A stretch of 64,000 nt of DNA from Allomuricauda sp. NBRC 101325 (GTDB lineage: Bacteria > Bacteroidota > Bacteroidia > Flavobacteriales > Flavobacteriaceae). Positions within the stretch are counted from its first letter, which is position 1, and each line of letters opens with the position of its first letter. Under the pieces are notes generated by a model. The model had not been told where the DNA came from, searched no databases, and saw only the letters and a list, made by a program, of their open reading frames with translations. The stretch covers positions 1 to 64,000 of the forward strand of contig NZ_BSQF01000001.1 of the NCBI RefSeq assembly GCF_030268205.1. The letters are read 5' to 3'. The position numbers and the translations under genes were made by a program. This document shows, in pieces, positions 35,192-43,378 of this stretch.

Positions 35192-35764
35192 ATGAAAAAG
35201 AGAATTTTAAGTTTAGCCTTGATCACCCTTTTTGGAGCTTCTGCAATCGCAAATCCAATCGTTAAAGAAACCAAAGAAGTAAAGACTTCTGAAAGCACTG
35301 TTACCTGGAAAGGTTACAAAGTTGGTGGTTCCCACAATGGAACTATCTCCCTAAAATCAGGTGCTTTGCAATTTGACGGTGAAAAATTGGTAGGTGGTGA
35401 ATTTGTTGTGGATATGACAAGCATCAACACTACCGATTTGGAAGGTGATTACAAAGGTCAGTTGGACGGTCACTTGAAATCTGATGATTTCTTCGGAACT
35501 GCAAACCACCCAACAGCCAAATTGGTTTTCACTAAAGTAAAAGCTACTGGTAAAAATTCGTATGCCGTAACTGGTGACCTTACCATTAAAGGTACAACAG
35601 AGCCTGTAACTTTCGATGTTTCTGTTTATGGAGACAAAGCAACTGCTTCTTTGAAAGTGGACAGAACCAAGTACGACGTAAAATACGGATCAGGAATTAT
35701 TGGTACTGCCAAGGACAAATTGATCTACGACGAATTTGATTTGGTAGTTGATCTACAGATGTAG
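35192..35764 (+). CDS. YceI-like lipid-binding family protein
   Basis: The protein has 190 residues with a cleaved signal peptide (LITLFGASAIAN). The YceI lipocalin-like barrel is recognised by STVTWKGYKVGGSHNGTI, VDMTSINTTDLEG, LKSDDFFGTANHPTAKLVFT and LTIKGTTEPVTFDV. Members bind polyisoprenoids or similar lipids in the periplasm. It follows the nitroreductase by 40 bp and is closed by a strong terminator, so the set MarR-oxidoreductase-YceI is probably one operon. Confidence 0.92.
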   Translation: MKKRILSLALITLFGASAIANPIVKETKEVKTSESTVTWKGYKVGGSHNGTISLKSGALQFDGEKLVGGEFVVDMTSINTTDLEGDYKGQLDGHLKSDDFFGTANHPTAKLVFTKVKATGKNSYAVTGDLTIKGTTEPVTFDVSVYGDKATASLKVDRTKYDVKYGSGIIGTAKDKLIYDEFDLVVDLQM

Positions 35765-35784
35765 TCAACTCATGTTTAGTGTGT

Positions 35785-35819
35785 AAAAATCCCGCCCAAC
35801 ATAATTGGGCGGGATTTTT
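35785..35819. terminator. Bidirectional terminator after YceI
   Basis: A 15-bp perfect stem (aaaaatcccgcccaa 35785-35799, ttgggcgggattttt 35805-35819) with a 5-nt loop lies between two convergent genes and can terminate both. Confidence 0.93.
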
Positions 35820-35831
35820 TATTTCATGTCA

Positions 35832-37103
35832 TCACCTATTCAACGGATAATCGTTGATCCAATGAAAGCCGCGGTTTTCTATGAAATAATCTTTTCGGTC
35901 TTTTCTAATTAATTCCAAGCATACAGTATCTGCATTAATAATTCCATCTAAATTCAAACGATCACCATATTTCGCATAATTAAACGAATAGGTCTTCGTT
36001 GTATCAGAAAAAGAAATCATATTAAAGGTCTGATTTAGTGTATCCAATTCGTGTTTCATTGGATTATTTTCCCCGTTATATTGAATTACCCTACTATATC
36101 CTTTATCAATCAATAGGGATTTCCAGGCTATCATCTGCCCATTAAATGATGTTGATGTTTTATTAAGTAAGGTATCACTATTACTTGTATAGAGTTGTAC
36201 ATCATAGGCCCCATACAAGGTAGGTATTGGAGCTCTTTTACCATATTCACTTTGGCTTTCCATATCTGATTTAATCCAAGAAATCAAAACAATACCAACC
36301 AAAACATATTTTAAGGACAAACGTGTAATTTCTTTCTTTTTGACTTTAAAGTATGGTTCCAACAAATTTGGGACAGTTGGTCTATTTTTTATAAATAATT
36401 TCGCCAGATTACTATAATCTGGTAATAAAACCACCAAACTGATGATGGTTAAATGAAATGAAAATAATTTGACAGGAACATCATACGCAAGATTTAATAC
36501 AAACACATTCAACATTACCCCAAAACACATAATGCCTCCAAGGATTTTGGTTCGTCTCCAGATTAAAAGTAAACCGCCAAGTAATTCCAATGCGCCGGCA
36601 AAAATTGTATATGGCTCTGAATATCCCATAAATCGCCACAACAATCCCATGGGAGAGGAGTTGCCAAATGTTTGTTCCAAACTAAACATGCTTAATTGGA
36701 CAAATTGGAGGTAAAATATTTTGAGAAGCCCATAAATAAACATATTAAATGCTAAATAATAACGTAACGCCACTATTAAATAGGAAAATACTTTTTGTTC
36801 CTTTTTTTCCTCAATCCTAAATAAAAAACTACCCGTGGTAAGAATAATGGCTAGTAAAAGATTTACTCCAAAGAATAAATAATCAACAACGCGATCACCA
36901 CTCCCTGTAGGATTCAATACTAATTGATCTTCATAACCTAGGATATTTTCATAAACCAAAGGTAAGATCCAATGCCAAAAATTTTGTACAATATCAGAAG
37001 CATAGGTTTTAATTAAAGGCAGATAATCCAAGGGGAATGGAAAAATATAAATCAAAAAATAAAAGATGACAAGCCTTTTAAAGGCGGTAGGTAATTTGTT
37101 CAT
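35832..37103 (-). CDS. DoxX-like integral membrane protein
   Basis: The protein has 423 residues, with about seven or eight hydrophobic segments in the first 290, then a soluble C-terminal domain of about 130 residues that looks beta-rich and periplasmic. Segments such as YYLAFNMFIYGLLKIFYLQF and FAGALELLGGLLLIWRRTKILGG resemble the DoxX/DUF417 four-helix core. I do not recognise the C-terminal domain. An upstream in-frame ATG (37157) adds a lysine-rich stretch; the ATG at 37103 (MNKLPTAFKRL) looks better. Function is unknown. Confidence 0.7.
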   Translation of the reverse strand: MNKLPTAFKRLVIFYFLIYIFPFPLDYLPLIKTYASDIVQNFWHWILPLVYENILGYEDQLVLNPTGSGDRVVDYLFFGVNLLLAIILTTGSFLFRIEEKKEQKVFSYLIVALRYYLAFNMFIYGLLKIFYLQFVQLSMFSLEQTFGNSSPMGLLWRFMGYSEPYTIFAGALELLGGLLLIWRRTKILGGIMCFGVMLNVFVLNLAYDVPVKLFSFHLTIISLVVLLPDYSNLAKLFIKNRPTVPNLLEPYFKVKKKEITRLSLKYVLVGIVLISWIKSDMESQSEYGKRAPIPTLYGAYDVQLYTSNSDTLLNKTSTSFNGQMIAWKSLLIDKGYSRVIQYNGENNPMKHELDTLNQTFNMISFSDTTKTYSFNYAKYGDRLNLDGIINADTVCLELIRKDRKDYFIENRGFHWINDYPLNR

Positions 37104-37223
37104 AGTAGATTTGGTTTTGTGTTTGCTCAAAAGTAAAAAAAACTTAAAATCATACAAGTCAATATTTTACATTGCCGGTTTTGCATTAAAAAACATGAAA
37201 TCTTATTTTAAAACAAAAGGGTA

Positions 37224-37254
37224 TTGCTGAGTTAAAATTTCATTCCTATATTTG
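37224..37254 (+). promoter_or_regulatory. trp operon promoter
   Basis: TTG (37224-37226), a 20-nt spacer and TATATTTG (37247-37254) match the Bacteroidota consensus. The -7 box ends 5 nt before the leader-peptide ATG, so the transcript should begin at or within a few nucleotides of that ATG. Confidence 0.65.
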
Positions 37255-37259
37255 AAGCA

Positions 37260-37316
37260 ATGAAATTATTTACAGCAAATAACTGGTGGTGGAGCAACTT
37301 ACGTCAAACGTCGTGA
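37260..37316 (+). CDS. trpL: trp leader peptide
   Basis: An 18-residue open frame, MKLFTANNWWWSNLRQTS, with three consecutive TGG codons (37284-37292) followed by TGA. It stands between the promoter and a terminator hairpin just ahead of trpE. Such a short Trp-rich frame is the sensing part of a ribosome-mediated attenuator: stalling at the Trp codons signals a shortage of charged tRNA-Trp. There is almost no room for a 5' untranslated region, so it may be translated from a leaderless mRNA. It is too short to be found by size-limited gene calling. Confidence 0.85.
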   Translation: MKLFTANNWWWSNLRQTS

Positions 37317-37371
37317 GCTAAGTCCCCATTATAATCATACAAGAGGCTTGTCATCACGACAAGCCTTTTTT
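37298..37371 (+). terminator. trp attenuator (pause hairpin, antiterminator, terminator)
   Basis: Three pairings are visible. CTTACG (37298-37303) can pair with CGTGAG (37312-37317). GTCGTGA (37310-37316) can instead pair with TCACGAC (37354-37360). AGGCTTGTC (37344-37352) pairs with GACAAGCCT (37358-37366), followed by a T-run, as the terminator. The second excludes both others, which is the logic of a classical attenuator. A ribosome stalled at 37284-37292 would cover the first segment and favour antitermination. Confidence 0.75.
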
Positions 37372-37387
37372 GTTTTTAAGAACTATT

Positions 37388-38785
37388 ATGAAATATCAAC
37401 TCAAGACAAATTTTAAAAAAATCCTTGCGGACACCATTACGCCCGTGAGCGTCTATCTTAAAATCCGGGATAAATTTCCGAACAGTATTCTTTTGGAAAG
37501 TAGCGACTACCACGCCAACGACAATAGCTTTTCGTACATCTGCTGCAATCCCATCGCTTATATTAAGGTAGAAGATGAAATTATCACCCAACGATTTCCA
37601 GATGGTAGTAAAGAAATCACCGAAATTACCCCAGAAATCGATGTGACCGAAGTTATCCACGACTTTTCACAAAAGTTTTCAGTGGCCCAAAACGATTTTA
37701 AATTCATCAACAATGGATTGTTCGGTTACATGGCCTATGATGCGGTGCGTTATTTTGAAGATGTGGAAATTTCCAAAAAGGAAGATTCCGTAAGCATCCC
37801 CGACATTTATTATGCAGTTTACAAAAACATTATCGCCATCAACCATTTTAAAAATGAGGCCTATTTGTTTGCGCATTGCTACGATTCGGAAAGTAATGTG
37901 GATGAAATAGAACAATTATTCAACGTACGTACATTTTCATCCTATAATTTCCATAAGGAAGGGGAACCAGAATCCAACCTAAAGGACGAAGAATACAAGG
38001 AACATGTGGAATTGGCCAAAAAGCATTGTCAACGAGGCGACGTATTCCAATTGGTGCTCTCTAAAAGATTCAAACAAAAATTTAAAGGGGATGAATTCAA
38101 TGTGTATCGAGCACTTCGTTCCATCAACCCCTCCCCTTACCTTTTCTATTTCGATTATGGCAACTTCAAAATTTTTGGAAGCTCCCCTGAAGCGCAATTG
38201 ATCGTTAAGGACGGAAAAGCTGAAATTCATCCTATCGCAGGCACCTATAAACGTACGGGCAATGATGAAAAAGATGCCGAGCTTGCCAAAAAATTGGCGC
38301 AAGACGACAAAGAAAACAGCGAACACGTGATGTTGGTGGATTTGGCCCGAAACGATTTAAGCAGAAACGGAAACACCGTACATGTGGACACCTATCGTGA
38401 AGTGCAATATTTCTCCCATGTGATCCATTTGGTTTCCAAAGTAACTGGACAGAAAAAGAAAGACATCAGCACCATGAAAGTGGTTGCCGATACTTTCCCC
38501 GCAGGTACCTTGAGCGGTGCGCCAAAACACATGGCCATGCAACTCATAGAAAAATATGAAAAAACAAGCCGTTCCTATTACGGTGGTGCCATAGGCTTTA
38601 TGGATTTTGAAGGCAACTTTAACCACGCCATCATGATCCGAACCTTTTTGAGCAAAAACCACGAATTGTTTTACCAAGCAGGAGCTGGTTTGGTTGCTGC
38701 TTCTAACCCTGAAGACGAATTACAAGAAACCTATAACAAGTTGGGTGCATTGACCAAGGCATTGGAAATTGCCGAAACAATCTAG
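37388..38785 (+). CDS. trpE: Anthranilate synthase component I
   Basis: Converts chorismate and ammonia to anthranilate, the first step of tryptophan synthesis. The protein has 465 residues. The tryptophan feedback motif LLES is at 35-38. The chorismate-binding domain shows QRGDVFQLVLSKRF, PSPYLFYFDYG, HPIAGTYKRTG, LVDLARNDLSR and FPAGTLSGAPK. The ATG at 37388 (MKYQLKTNFKK) is used; an upstream ATG lies inside the terminator region. Expression should be set by the attenuator directly upstream, and enzyme activity by Trp binding at LLES. Confidence 0.96.
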   Translation: MKYQLKTNFKKILADTITPVSVYLKIRDKFPNSILLESSDYHANDNSFSYICCNPIAYIKVEDEIITQRFPDGSKEITEITPEIDVTEVIHDFSQKFSVAQNDFKFINNGLFGYMAYDAVRYFEDVEISKKEDSVSIPDIYYAVYKNIIAINHFKNEAYLFAHCYDSESNVDEIEQLFNVRTFSSYNFHKEGEPESNLKDEEYKEHVELAKKHCQRGDVFQLVLSKRFKQKFKGDEFNVYRALRSINPSPYLFYFDYGNFKIFGSSPEAQLIVKDGKAEIHPIAGTYKRTGNDEKDAELAKKLAQDDKENSEHVMLVDLARNDLSRNGNTVHVDTYREVQYFSHVIHLVSKVTGQKKKDISTMKVVADTFPAGTLSGAPKHMAMQLIEKYEKTSRSYYGGAIGFMDFEGNFNHAIMIRTFLSKNHELFYQAGAGLVAASNPEDELQETYNKLGALTKALEIAETI

Positions 38786-38788
38786 ACC

Positions 38789-39358
38789 ATGGGAAGAAAG
38801 ATTTTAATGATAGACAACTACGATAGTTTCACCTACAATTTGGTGCACTATTTGGAAGATTTGGATTGTGAAGTAACCGTAAAACGAAACGATCAACTTA
38901 CTTTGGAAGAAGTGGAACCGTTCGATTATATCGTTTTGTCCCCTGGGCCAGGTATCCCGGATGAAGCAGGTCTTTTGAAAGAAATCATCAAAACCTACGC
39001 GCCTACCAAACGAATTTTTGGGGTTTGTTTGGGATTGCAGGCAATCGGGGAAGTTTTTGGGGGCACTTTGGTAAATCTGGACAAAGTGTACCACGGCGTG
39101 GACACCAAGATAACTATCACCAAAGATGATCCAATCTATGATGGCATGCCCAAGACCATTCAAGTAGGGCGTTACCACTCTTGGGTAGTAGATGCTGATT
39201 TACCAGAAGTTTTGGAAACAACCGCAGTGGATGAAAACGGACAAGTAATGTCCCTACGTCACAAAACCTATGATGTAACTGCCGTTCAGTTTCACCCAGA
39301 ATCGGTATTGACGCCAGAAGGTAAACAAATGCTTAAAAATTGGCTGGACAGCAAATAA
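38789..39358 (+). CDS. trpG: Anthranilate synthase component II (glutamine amidotransferase)
   Basis: Supplies ammonia from glutamine to TrpE. A class I glutamine amidotransferase of 189 residues with LSPGPGIPDEA, the nucleophile Cys80 in GVCLGLQAIGE, and the His169/Glu171 pair in QFHPES. It starts 3 bp after the trpE stop, so the two subunits are probably coupled in translation. It is not fused to trpD. It might also serve folate synthesis as PabA if no separate copy exists. Confidence 0.95.
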   Translation: MGRKILMIDNYDSFTYNLVHYLEDLDCEVTVKRNDQLTLEEVEPFDYIVLSPGPGIPDEAGLLKEIIKTYAPTKRIFGVCLGLQAIGEVFGGTLVNLDKVYHGVDTKITITKDDPIYDGMPKTIQVGRYHSWVVDADLPEVLETTAVDENGQVMSLRHKTYDVTAVQFHPESVLTPEGKQMLKNWLDSK

Positions 39359-39379
39359 AAAATTATTGCTGCGGTACCC

Positions 39380-39473
39380 TGAGCGTAGTCGAAGGGAAAG
39401 CAGGAATCCTAATTAATAGATTAAAATATTTCGCAAGATGCTTCGACTCCGCTCAGCATCCATTTGGAATGTC
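39380..39473. repeat. Dispersed palindromic repeat in the trpG-trpD spacer
   Basis: tgagcgtagtcgaag (39380-39394) and cttcgactccgctca (39441-39455) form an inverted repeat with one mismatch, and the element ends in a gaatgtca-type terminus. The core gagcg-agtcgaag recurs in the spacers at 40481 and 41335. Confidence 0.7.
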
Positions 39474-39484
39474 AAAATAAGAAA

Positions 39485-40480
39485 ATGAAAGAGACTTTAA
39501 ACAAACTCATCAATCACGAGATACTCCCCAAGGAAGAGGCCAAACAAATATTGGTAAACATTGCCAAGGGAGAATACAACACCTCCCAAATTGCATCATT
39601 CTTAACAGTTTACATGATGCGAAGTATTACCATTGAGGAGTTGGAAGGTTTCCGTGATGCCCTTTTGGAACTTTGTTTGGCAGTAGACCTTTCGGATTAC
39701 AACCCCATCGACCTTTGCGGTACAGGTGGAGACGGCAAGGATACCTTTAATATTTCCACACTGGCTTCTTTTGTTACGGCTGGAGCCGGAATACATGTGA
39801 CCAAACACGGAAATTATGGGGTTTCCTCTAAATGTGGAAGTAGCAACGTGATGGAATTTTTGGGCATCAAATTCAGTAATGATGCCGATTTTCTAAAGAA
39901 AACCATTGAGGAAGCTGGCATTTGTGTTTTGCACGCGCCACTTTTTCACCCAGCCATGAAAAATGTGGCTCCCATCCGAAGGGAATTAGCTGTAAAGACT
40001 TTTTTCAATATGCTGGGCCCCATGGTAAATCCTGCATTTCCAAAGAACCAAATGGTAGGGGTGTATAACTTGGAATTGGCCAGAATGTACGGCTACCTCT
40101 ATCAGAACACCGACAAAAAATTTACCATTTTAAATGCCTTGGATGGCTATGATGAAATTTCATTGACTGGGGACACGAAGACCATTTCAAACCATACCGA
40201 AAGCATGTTGAAACCTGCCGATTTTGGAGTTAGAAAAGTTTCGCAAGAAGAAATTGTAGGCGGAGAGGATATTGCTGAATCCGCACAGATTTTTATGAAT
40301 GTATTGCAAGGAAAAGGCACCGAAGCCCAAAACAATGTAGTTTGTGCCAATGCAGGAATTGCCATTGCCACCGTTGAAGGATTGACCCCAAAACAAGGTT
40401 TTGAAAAAGCCCAAGAGTCATTAATGAGCGGAAAAGGTTTGGCAGCATTAAAAAAATTACAGGAATTGAGTAGAAACTAG
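39485..40480 (+). CDS. trpD: Anthranilate phosphoribosyltransferase
   Basis: Transfers phosphoribose from PRPP to anthranilate. The protein has 331 residues. The PRPP loop LCGTGGDGKDTFNIST and the anthranilate-site motif KHGNYGVSSKCGSSNVME are intact, followed by HPAMKNVAPIRRELAVKTFFNMLGP. The ATG at 39485 (MKETLNKLINH) lies right after a repeat element; an in-frame ATG 21 bp upstream is inside the repeat and was rejected. The spacer to trpG is 126 bp because of that repeat. Confidence 0.95.
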   Translation: MKETLNKLINHEILPKEEAKQILVNIAKGEYNTSQIASFLTVYMMRSITIEELEGFRDALLELCLAVDLSDYNPIDLCGTGGDGKDTFNISTLASFVTAGAGIHVTKHGNYGVSSKCGSSNVMEFLGIKFSNDADFLKKTIEEAGICVLHAPLFHPAMKNVAPIRRELAVKTFFNMLGPMVNPAFPKNQMVGVYNLELARMYGYLYQNTDKKFTILNALDGYDEISLTGDTKTISNHTESMLKPADFGVRKVSQEEIVGGEDIAESAQIFMNVLQGKGTEAQNNVVCANAGIAIATVEGLTPKQGFEKAQESLMSGKGLAALKKLQELSRN

Positions 40481-40538
40481 TGTCATCTCGAGCGCAGTCG
40501 AGAGATTGCAGAGATGCTTCACTTTGTTCAGCATGACA
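40481..40538. repeat. Dispersed palindromic repeat in the trpD-trpC spacer
   Basis: The element is bounded by tgtcat (40481-40486) and atgaca (40533-40538), a perfect terminal inverted repeat, and contains ctcgagcgcagtcgag. It fills almost the whole spacer, starting at the base after the trpD stop codon. Confidence 0.7.
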
Positions 40539-40548
40539 AAAAAATAGA

Positions 40549-41334
40549 ATGAATATACTAGACAAAATAGTAGCCGACAAACGCAAGGAAGTCGATTTAA
40601 AGAAAACCTTGATCACGCTGCCCCAATTGGAAAGTGCATTGTTGATGGAGCGAACATCGGTTTCATTGGCCACAGTGTTACGTAAAAGCAATTCAGGAAT
40701 TATTGCAGAACACAAAAGACGTAGCCCATCAAAATCCTTAATCAACCAGAGTCTGAACGTACAAGATGTAATCAAAGGCTATGCCGATGCAGGAGTTTGT
40801 GGGATGTCTGTTTTAACGGATGGAAAATATTTTGGAGGTTCGCTGGACGATTTGGTATTGGCCCGTGCTGCCGTGAACAATCCATTGTTACGAAAAGAGT
40901 TCATCATAGATGAATATCAAATTGTGGAGGCCAAGGCCTATGGTGCCGATGTGATTTTATTGATTGCCGCCATTTTGACCCGCGAAGAAATCAAAACGTA
41001 CTCCGAATTGGCCAAAAGTTTGGGATTGGATGTATTGTTGGAAGTGCACAATGAAGAAGAATTGAAAAAATCCTTGATGCCCAGTTTGGACATGTTGGGC
41101 GTGAACAATCGTAATTTAAAAACTTTTGAAGTGAGTTTGGACACTAGTAAAACCCTCTCACAAAAAATTCCAGATGAATTTGTAAAGGTTTCTGAAAGCG
41201 GAATCAGTTCCATTGAAGCCATAAGGGATTTAAAAGAATACGGCTACCAAGGCTTTTTGATTGGAGAGAATTTTATGAAAACGGATAATCCTGGAGCCAG
41301 TGCAAAAGCATTTATTAACGAGTTAGAAAAATAA
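40549..41334 (+). CDS. trpC: Indole-3-glycerol phosphate synthase
   Basis: Closes the indole ring from CdRP. A TIM barrel of 261 residues, monofunctional (not fused to TrpF). Motifs: IIAEHKRRSPSKSLI with the catalytic Lys region, GMSVLTDGKYFGGSLDDL, RKEFIIDEYQIVEA, LGVNNRNLKTF and SESGIS. It begins 10 bp after a repeat element and ends just before another. Confidence 0.95.
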   Translation: MNILDKIVADKRKEVDLKKTLITLPQLESALLMERTSVSLATVLRKSNSGIIAEHKRRSPSKSLINQSLNVQDVIKGYADAGVCGMSVLTDGKYFGGSLDDLVLARAAVNNPLLRKEFIIDEYQIVEAKAYGADVILLIAAILTREEIKTYSELAKSLGLDVLLEVHNEEELKKSLMPSLDMLGVNNRNLKTFEVSLDTSKTLSQKIPDEFVKVSESGISSIEAIRDLKEYGYQGFLIGENFMKTDNPGASAKAFINELEK

Positions 41335-41428
41335 CGTCACTTCGAACTGTCAGATTGAGCGCAGTCGAAATCAAAGTGAGAAATCTAAAAAATAGATTCC
41401 TCAATCGCTCTGCTCATTTCGGAATGAC
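41335..41428. repeat. Dispersed palindromic repeat in the trpC-trpF spacer
   Basis: The element starts with cgtcacttcga, contains attgagcgcagtcgaa and a long internal arm (agattcctcaatcgctctgc), and ends with cggaatgaca. Its ends and core match the repeats at 39380 and 40481. It fills the spacer and stops 14 bp before the trpF ATG. Confidence 0.7.
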
Positions 41429-41441
41429 AAATAATAAGAAA

Positions 41442-42134
41442 ATGAAACTAAAGGTCTGCGGCATGAACCATAATCCCACCGAGGTTGCACAATTGCAACC
41501 CGATTATTTGGGCTTTATATTCTGGGAACCCTCCTCTCGTTTTTTTGAAGGAGAAATGCCCGATTTGCCCAAATCCATTAAAAAAGTGGGGGTTTTTGTG
41601 GACGCACCTTTAGAAGAAGTATTGAAAAAAGTGACCCAATTTCAATTGGATGCTGTGCAATTACATGGTAAGGAAAGTGTTCAGTATTGCAACTCCTTGC
41701 GTCATGCTGAACCAGTTTCAACATCTCATGAGAGTGAGACCCCGAAACAAGTTCGGTGTAACGAGTTGGAAATCATCAAAGTATTTTCCATCAAAGATGA
41801 TTTTGATTTTTCCATTTTGAAAGATTATGAATCGGTTTGCGATTACTTCCTTTTCGACACCAAAGGAAAATTACCTGGTGGAAATGGCTATACCTTTGAT
41901 TGGTCCATCTTGGAAAAATACCCATCCACCAAACCTTTCTTTTTAAGTGGAGGCATTGGTTTGGAATCCATTGAAAAATTGAAAAAATTCAAGAACAGTC
42001 CAGCATCAAAATATTGTTTTGCGATTGATGTGAACAGTAAATTTGAAACCCAACCCGGATTAAAAAACATAACGTCATTGAAAACATTCATAAATGAACT
42101 CACTGACGAATTACAACTTAAAACTGACAACTGA
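41442..42134 (+). CDS. trpF: Phosphoribosylanthranilate isomerase with an in-frame repeat insertion
   Basis: Isomerises PRA to CdRP in a TIM barrel. Catalytic Cys6 (LKVCGM) and the Asp of [13 protein letters not shown] are present, as are [10 protein letters not shown] and FFLSGGIG. At 230 residues it is about 20 longer than the usual 200-210. The excess lies between VQYCNSL and [10 protein letters not shown] (about residues 87-107) and is encoded by a palindromic repeat of the type found free at 46782-46853. The site corresponds to the loop between helix 3 and strand 4, on the face of the barrel away from the active site. The ATG at 41442 is chosen; upstream in-frame sequence is repeat DNA. 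Two bp separate it from trpB. Confidence 0.92.
   Translation: MKLKVCGMNHNPTEVAQLQPDYLGFIFWEPSSRFFEGEMPDLPKSIKKVGVFVDAPLEEVLKKVTQFQLDAVQLHGKESVQYCNSLRHAEPVSTSHESETPKQVRCNELEIIKVFSIKDDFDFSILKDYESVCDYFLFDTKGKLPGGNGYTFDWSILEKYPSTKPFFLSGGIGLESIEKLKKFKNSPASKYCFAIDVNSKFETQPGLKNITSLKTFINELTDELQLKTDN
41700..41763. repeat. Palindromic repeat inside the trpF coding sequence
   Basis: From cgtcatgctgaac to gttcggtgtaac, this 64-bp segment is similar along its length to the intergenic element at 46782-46853: the blocks gtttca-catctca, gagaccccgaa and caagttcgg are shared. It contains ccgaa/ttcgg arms. It is translated without a stop as 21 residues, Arg87 to Asn107. Confidence 0.75.
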
Positions 42135-42136
42135 AT

Positions 42137-43318
42137 ATGAGTTATCATGCTGATGAAAAAGGATATTATGGGGAGTTTGGTGGAGCTTTTATTCCCGAAA
42201 TGCTCTACCCCAATTGCGAGGAACTACGACAGAACTATATCCAAATCATGGAGGAGCCATCCTTTAAAGAAGAGTTCCAACAATTATTAAAGGATTATGT
42301 GGGAAGACCTACCCCACTCTATTTTGCCAAACGTCTTTCGGAAAAATACAACACCAAAATCTATCTGAAACGTGAAGACCTTTGCCATACAGGCGCACAC
42401 AAGGTAAACAACACCATTGGGCAGATTTTGATGGCCAAAAAATTGGGTAAAAACCGAATCATTGCCGAAACTGGAGCAGGTCAACATGGCGTAGCTACAG
42501 CTACCGTTTGTGCATTAATGGGCATCCAGTGCGTGGTATATATGGGTGAGATTGATATTGCTCGCCAAGCTCCGAACGTTGCGCGTATGAAAATGCTGGG
42601 CGCAGAGGTTCGAGCAGCGAAGTCAGGAAGTAAAACCTTGAAAGATGCCACCAACGAAGCCATTCGAGATTGGATCAACAATCCAGTGGATACCCATTAC
42701 ATAATCGGATCTGTAGTTGGCCCACATCCCTACCCGGATATGGTTGCTCGTTTTCAATCGGTAATTTCTGAAGAGATTAAACGTCAACTTATGGAAAACG
42801 AGGGACGTGAAAATCCAGATTACGTGGTTGCCTGTGTGGGTGGTGGAAGTAATGCCGCAGGTGCTTTTTACCATTATTTGGATACTCCAGAAGTTGGAAT
42901 CATTGCCGTGGAAGCTGCTGGAAAAGGAATTCATTCAGGTGAAAGTGCTGCAACCTCGGCTTTAGGGAAGGTAGGCATTATCCATGGAAGTAAAACCTTG
43001 TTAATGCAAACCCCCGACGGACAGATAACAGAACCTTATTCCATTTCCGCAGGATTGGATTACCCAGGAGTTGGCCCAATGCATGCCCATTTATACAAAT
43101 CAGGTCGAGGGGAATTTATTTCTATTACCGATGATGAGGCCATGAAAGCTGGATTGGAACTTTGTAAGTTGGAAGGGATTATTCCCGCGATTGAATCATC
43201 CCATGCTTTGGCCATTTTTGAGGATAGAAAATTCAAAAAAGACGATGTTGTTGTAGTGAACCTTTCGGGACGTGGCGACAAAGATTTACAGAATTATATC
43301 GATTATTTTAATTTATAG
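42137..43318 (+). CDS. trpB: Tryptophan synthase beta chain
   Basis: A PLP enzyme that condenses indole with serine; 393 residues. The PLP lysine is Lys89 in HTGAHKVNN. The [15 protein letters not shown] segment [15 protein letters not shown] binds the amino acid, and [12 protein letters not shown] binds the PLP phosphate. The Na+/K+ and channel regions ([19 protein letters not shown]) are intact. It lies 2 bp after trpF and forms the alpha2beta2 complex with the product of the next gene. Confidence 0.97.
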   Translation: MSYHADEKGYYGEFGGAFIPEMLYPNCEELRQNYIQIMEEPSFKEEFQQLLKDYVGRPTPLYFAKRLSEKYNTKIYLKREDLCHTGAHKVNNTIGQILMAKKLGKNRIIAETGAGQHGVATATVCALMGIQCVVYMGEIDIARQAPNVARMKMLGAEVRAAKSGSKTLKDATNEAIRDWINNPVDTHYIIGSVVGPHPYPDMVARFQSVISEEIKRQLMENEGRENPDYVVACVGGGSNAAGAFYHYLDTPEVGIIAVEAAGKGIHSGESAATSALGKVGIIHGSKTLLMQTPDGQITEPYSISAGLDYPGVGPMHAHLYKSGRGEFISITDDEAMKAGLELCKLEGIIPAIESSHALAIFEDRKFKKDDVVVVNLSGRGDKDLQNYIDYFNL

Positions 43319-43376
43319 ATGTTAGATATGAGATGCTAGACACTAGACTCTCAAATCTCACATCTCAAATCTTGAT
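43319..43376. repeat. Low-complexity repeat in the trpB-trpA spacer
   Basis: This 60-bp spacer consists of near-repeated words (gagatgctagacactagact, caaatctcacatctcaaatct) that form imperfect arms. It looks like a dispersed element of a second type, without the gagcgcagtcgag core. I cannot see another copy in the window. Confidence 0.4.
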
Positions 43377-43378
43377 TT

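Noticed and set aside
41355..41441. N-terminal extension of TrpF upstream of 41442
   Set aside because: It is translated repeat DNA from the spacer; LKVCGM at the ATG 41442 is the conserved family start.
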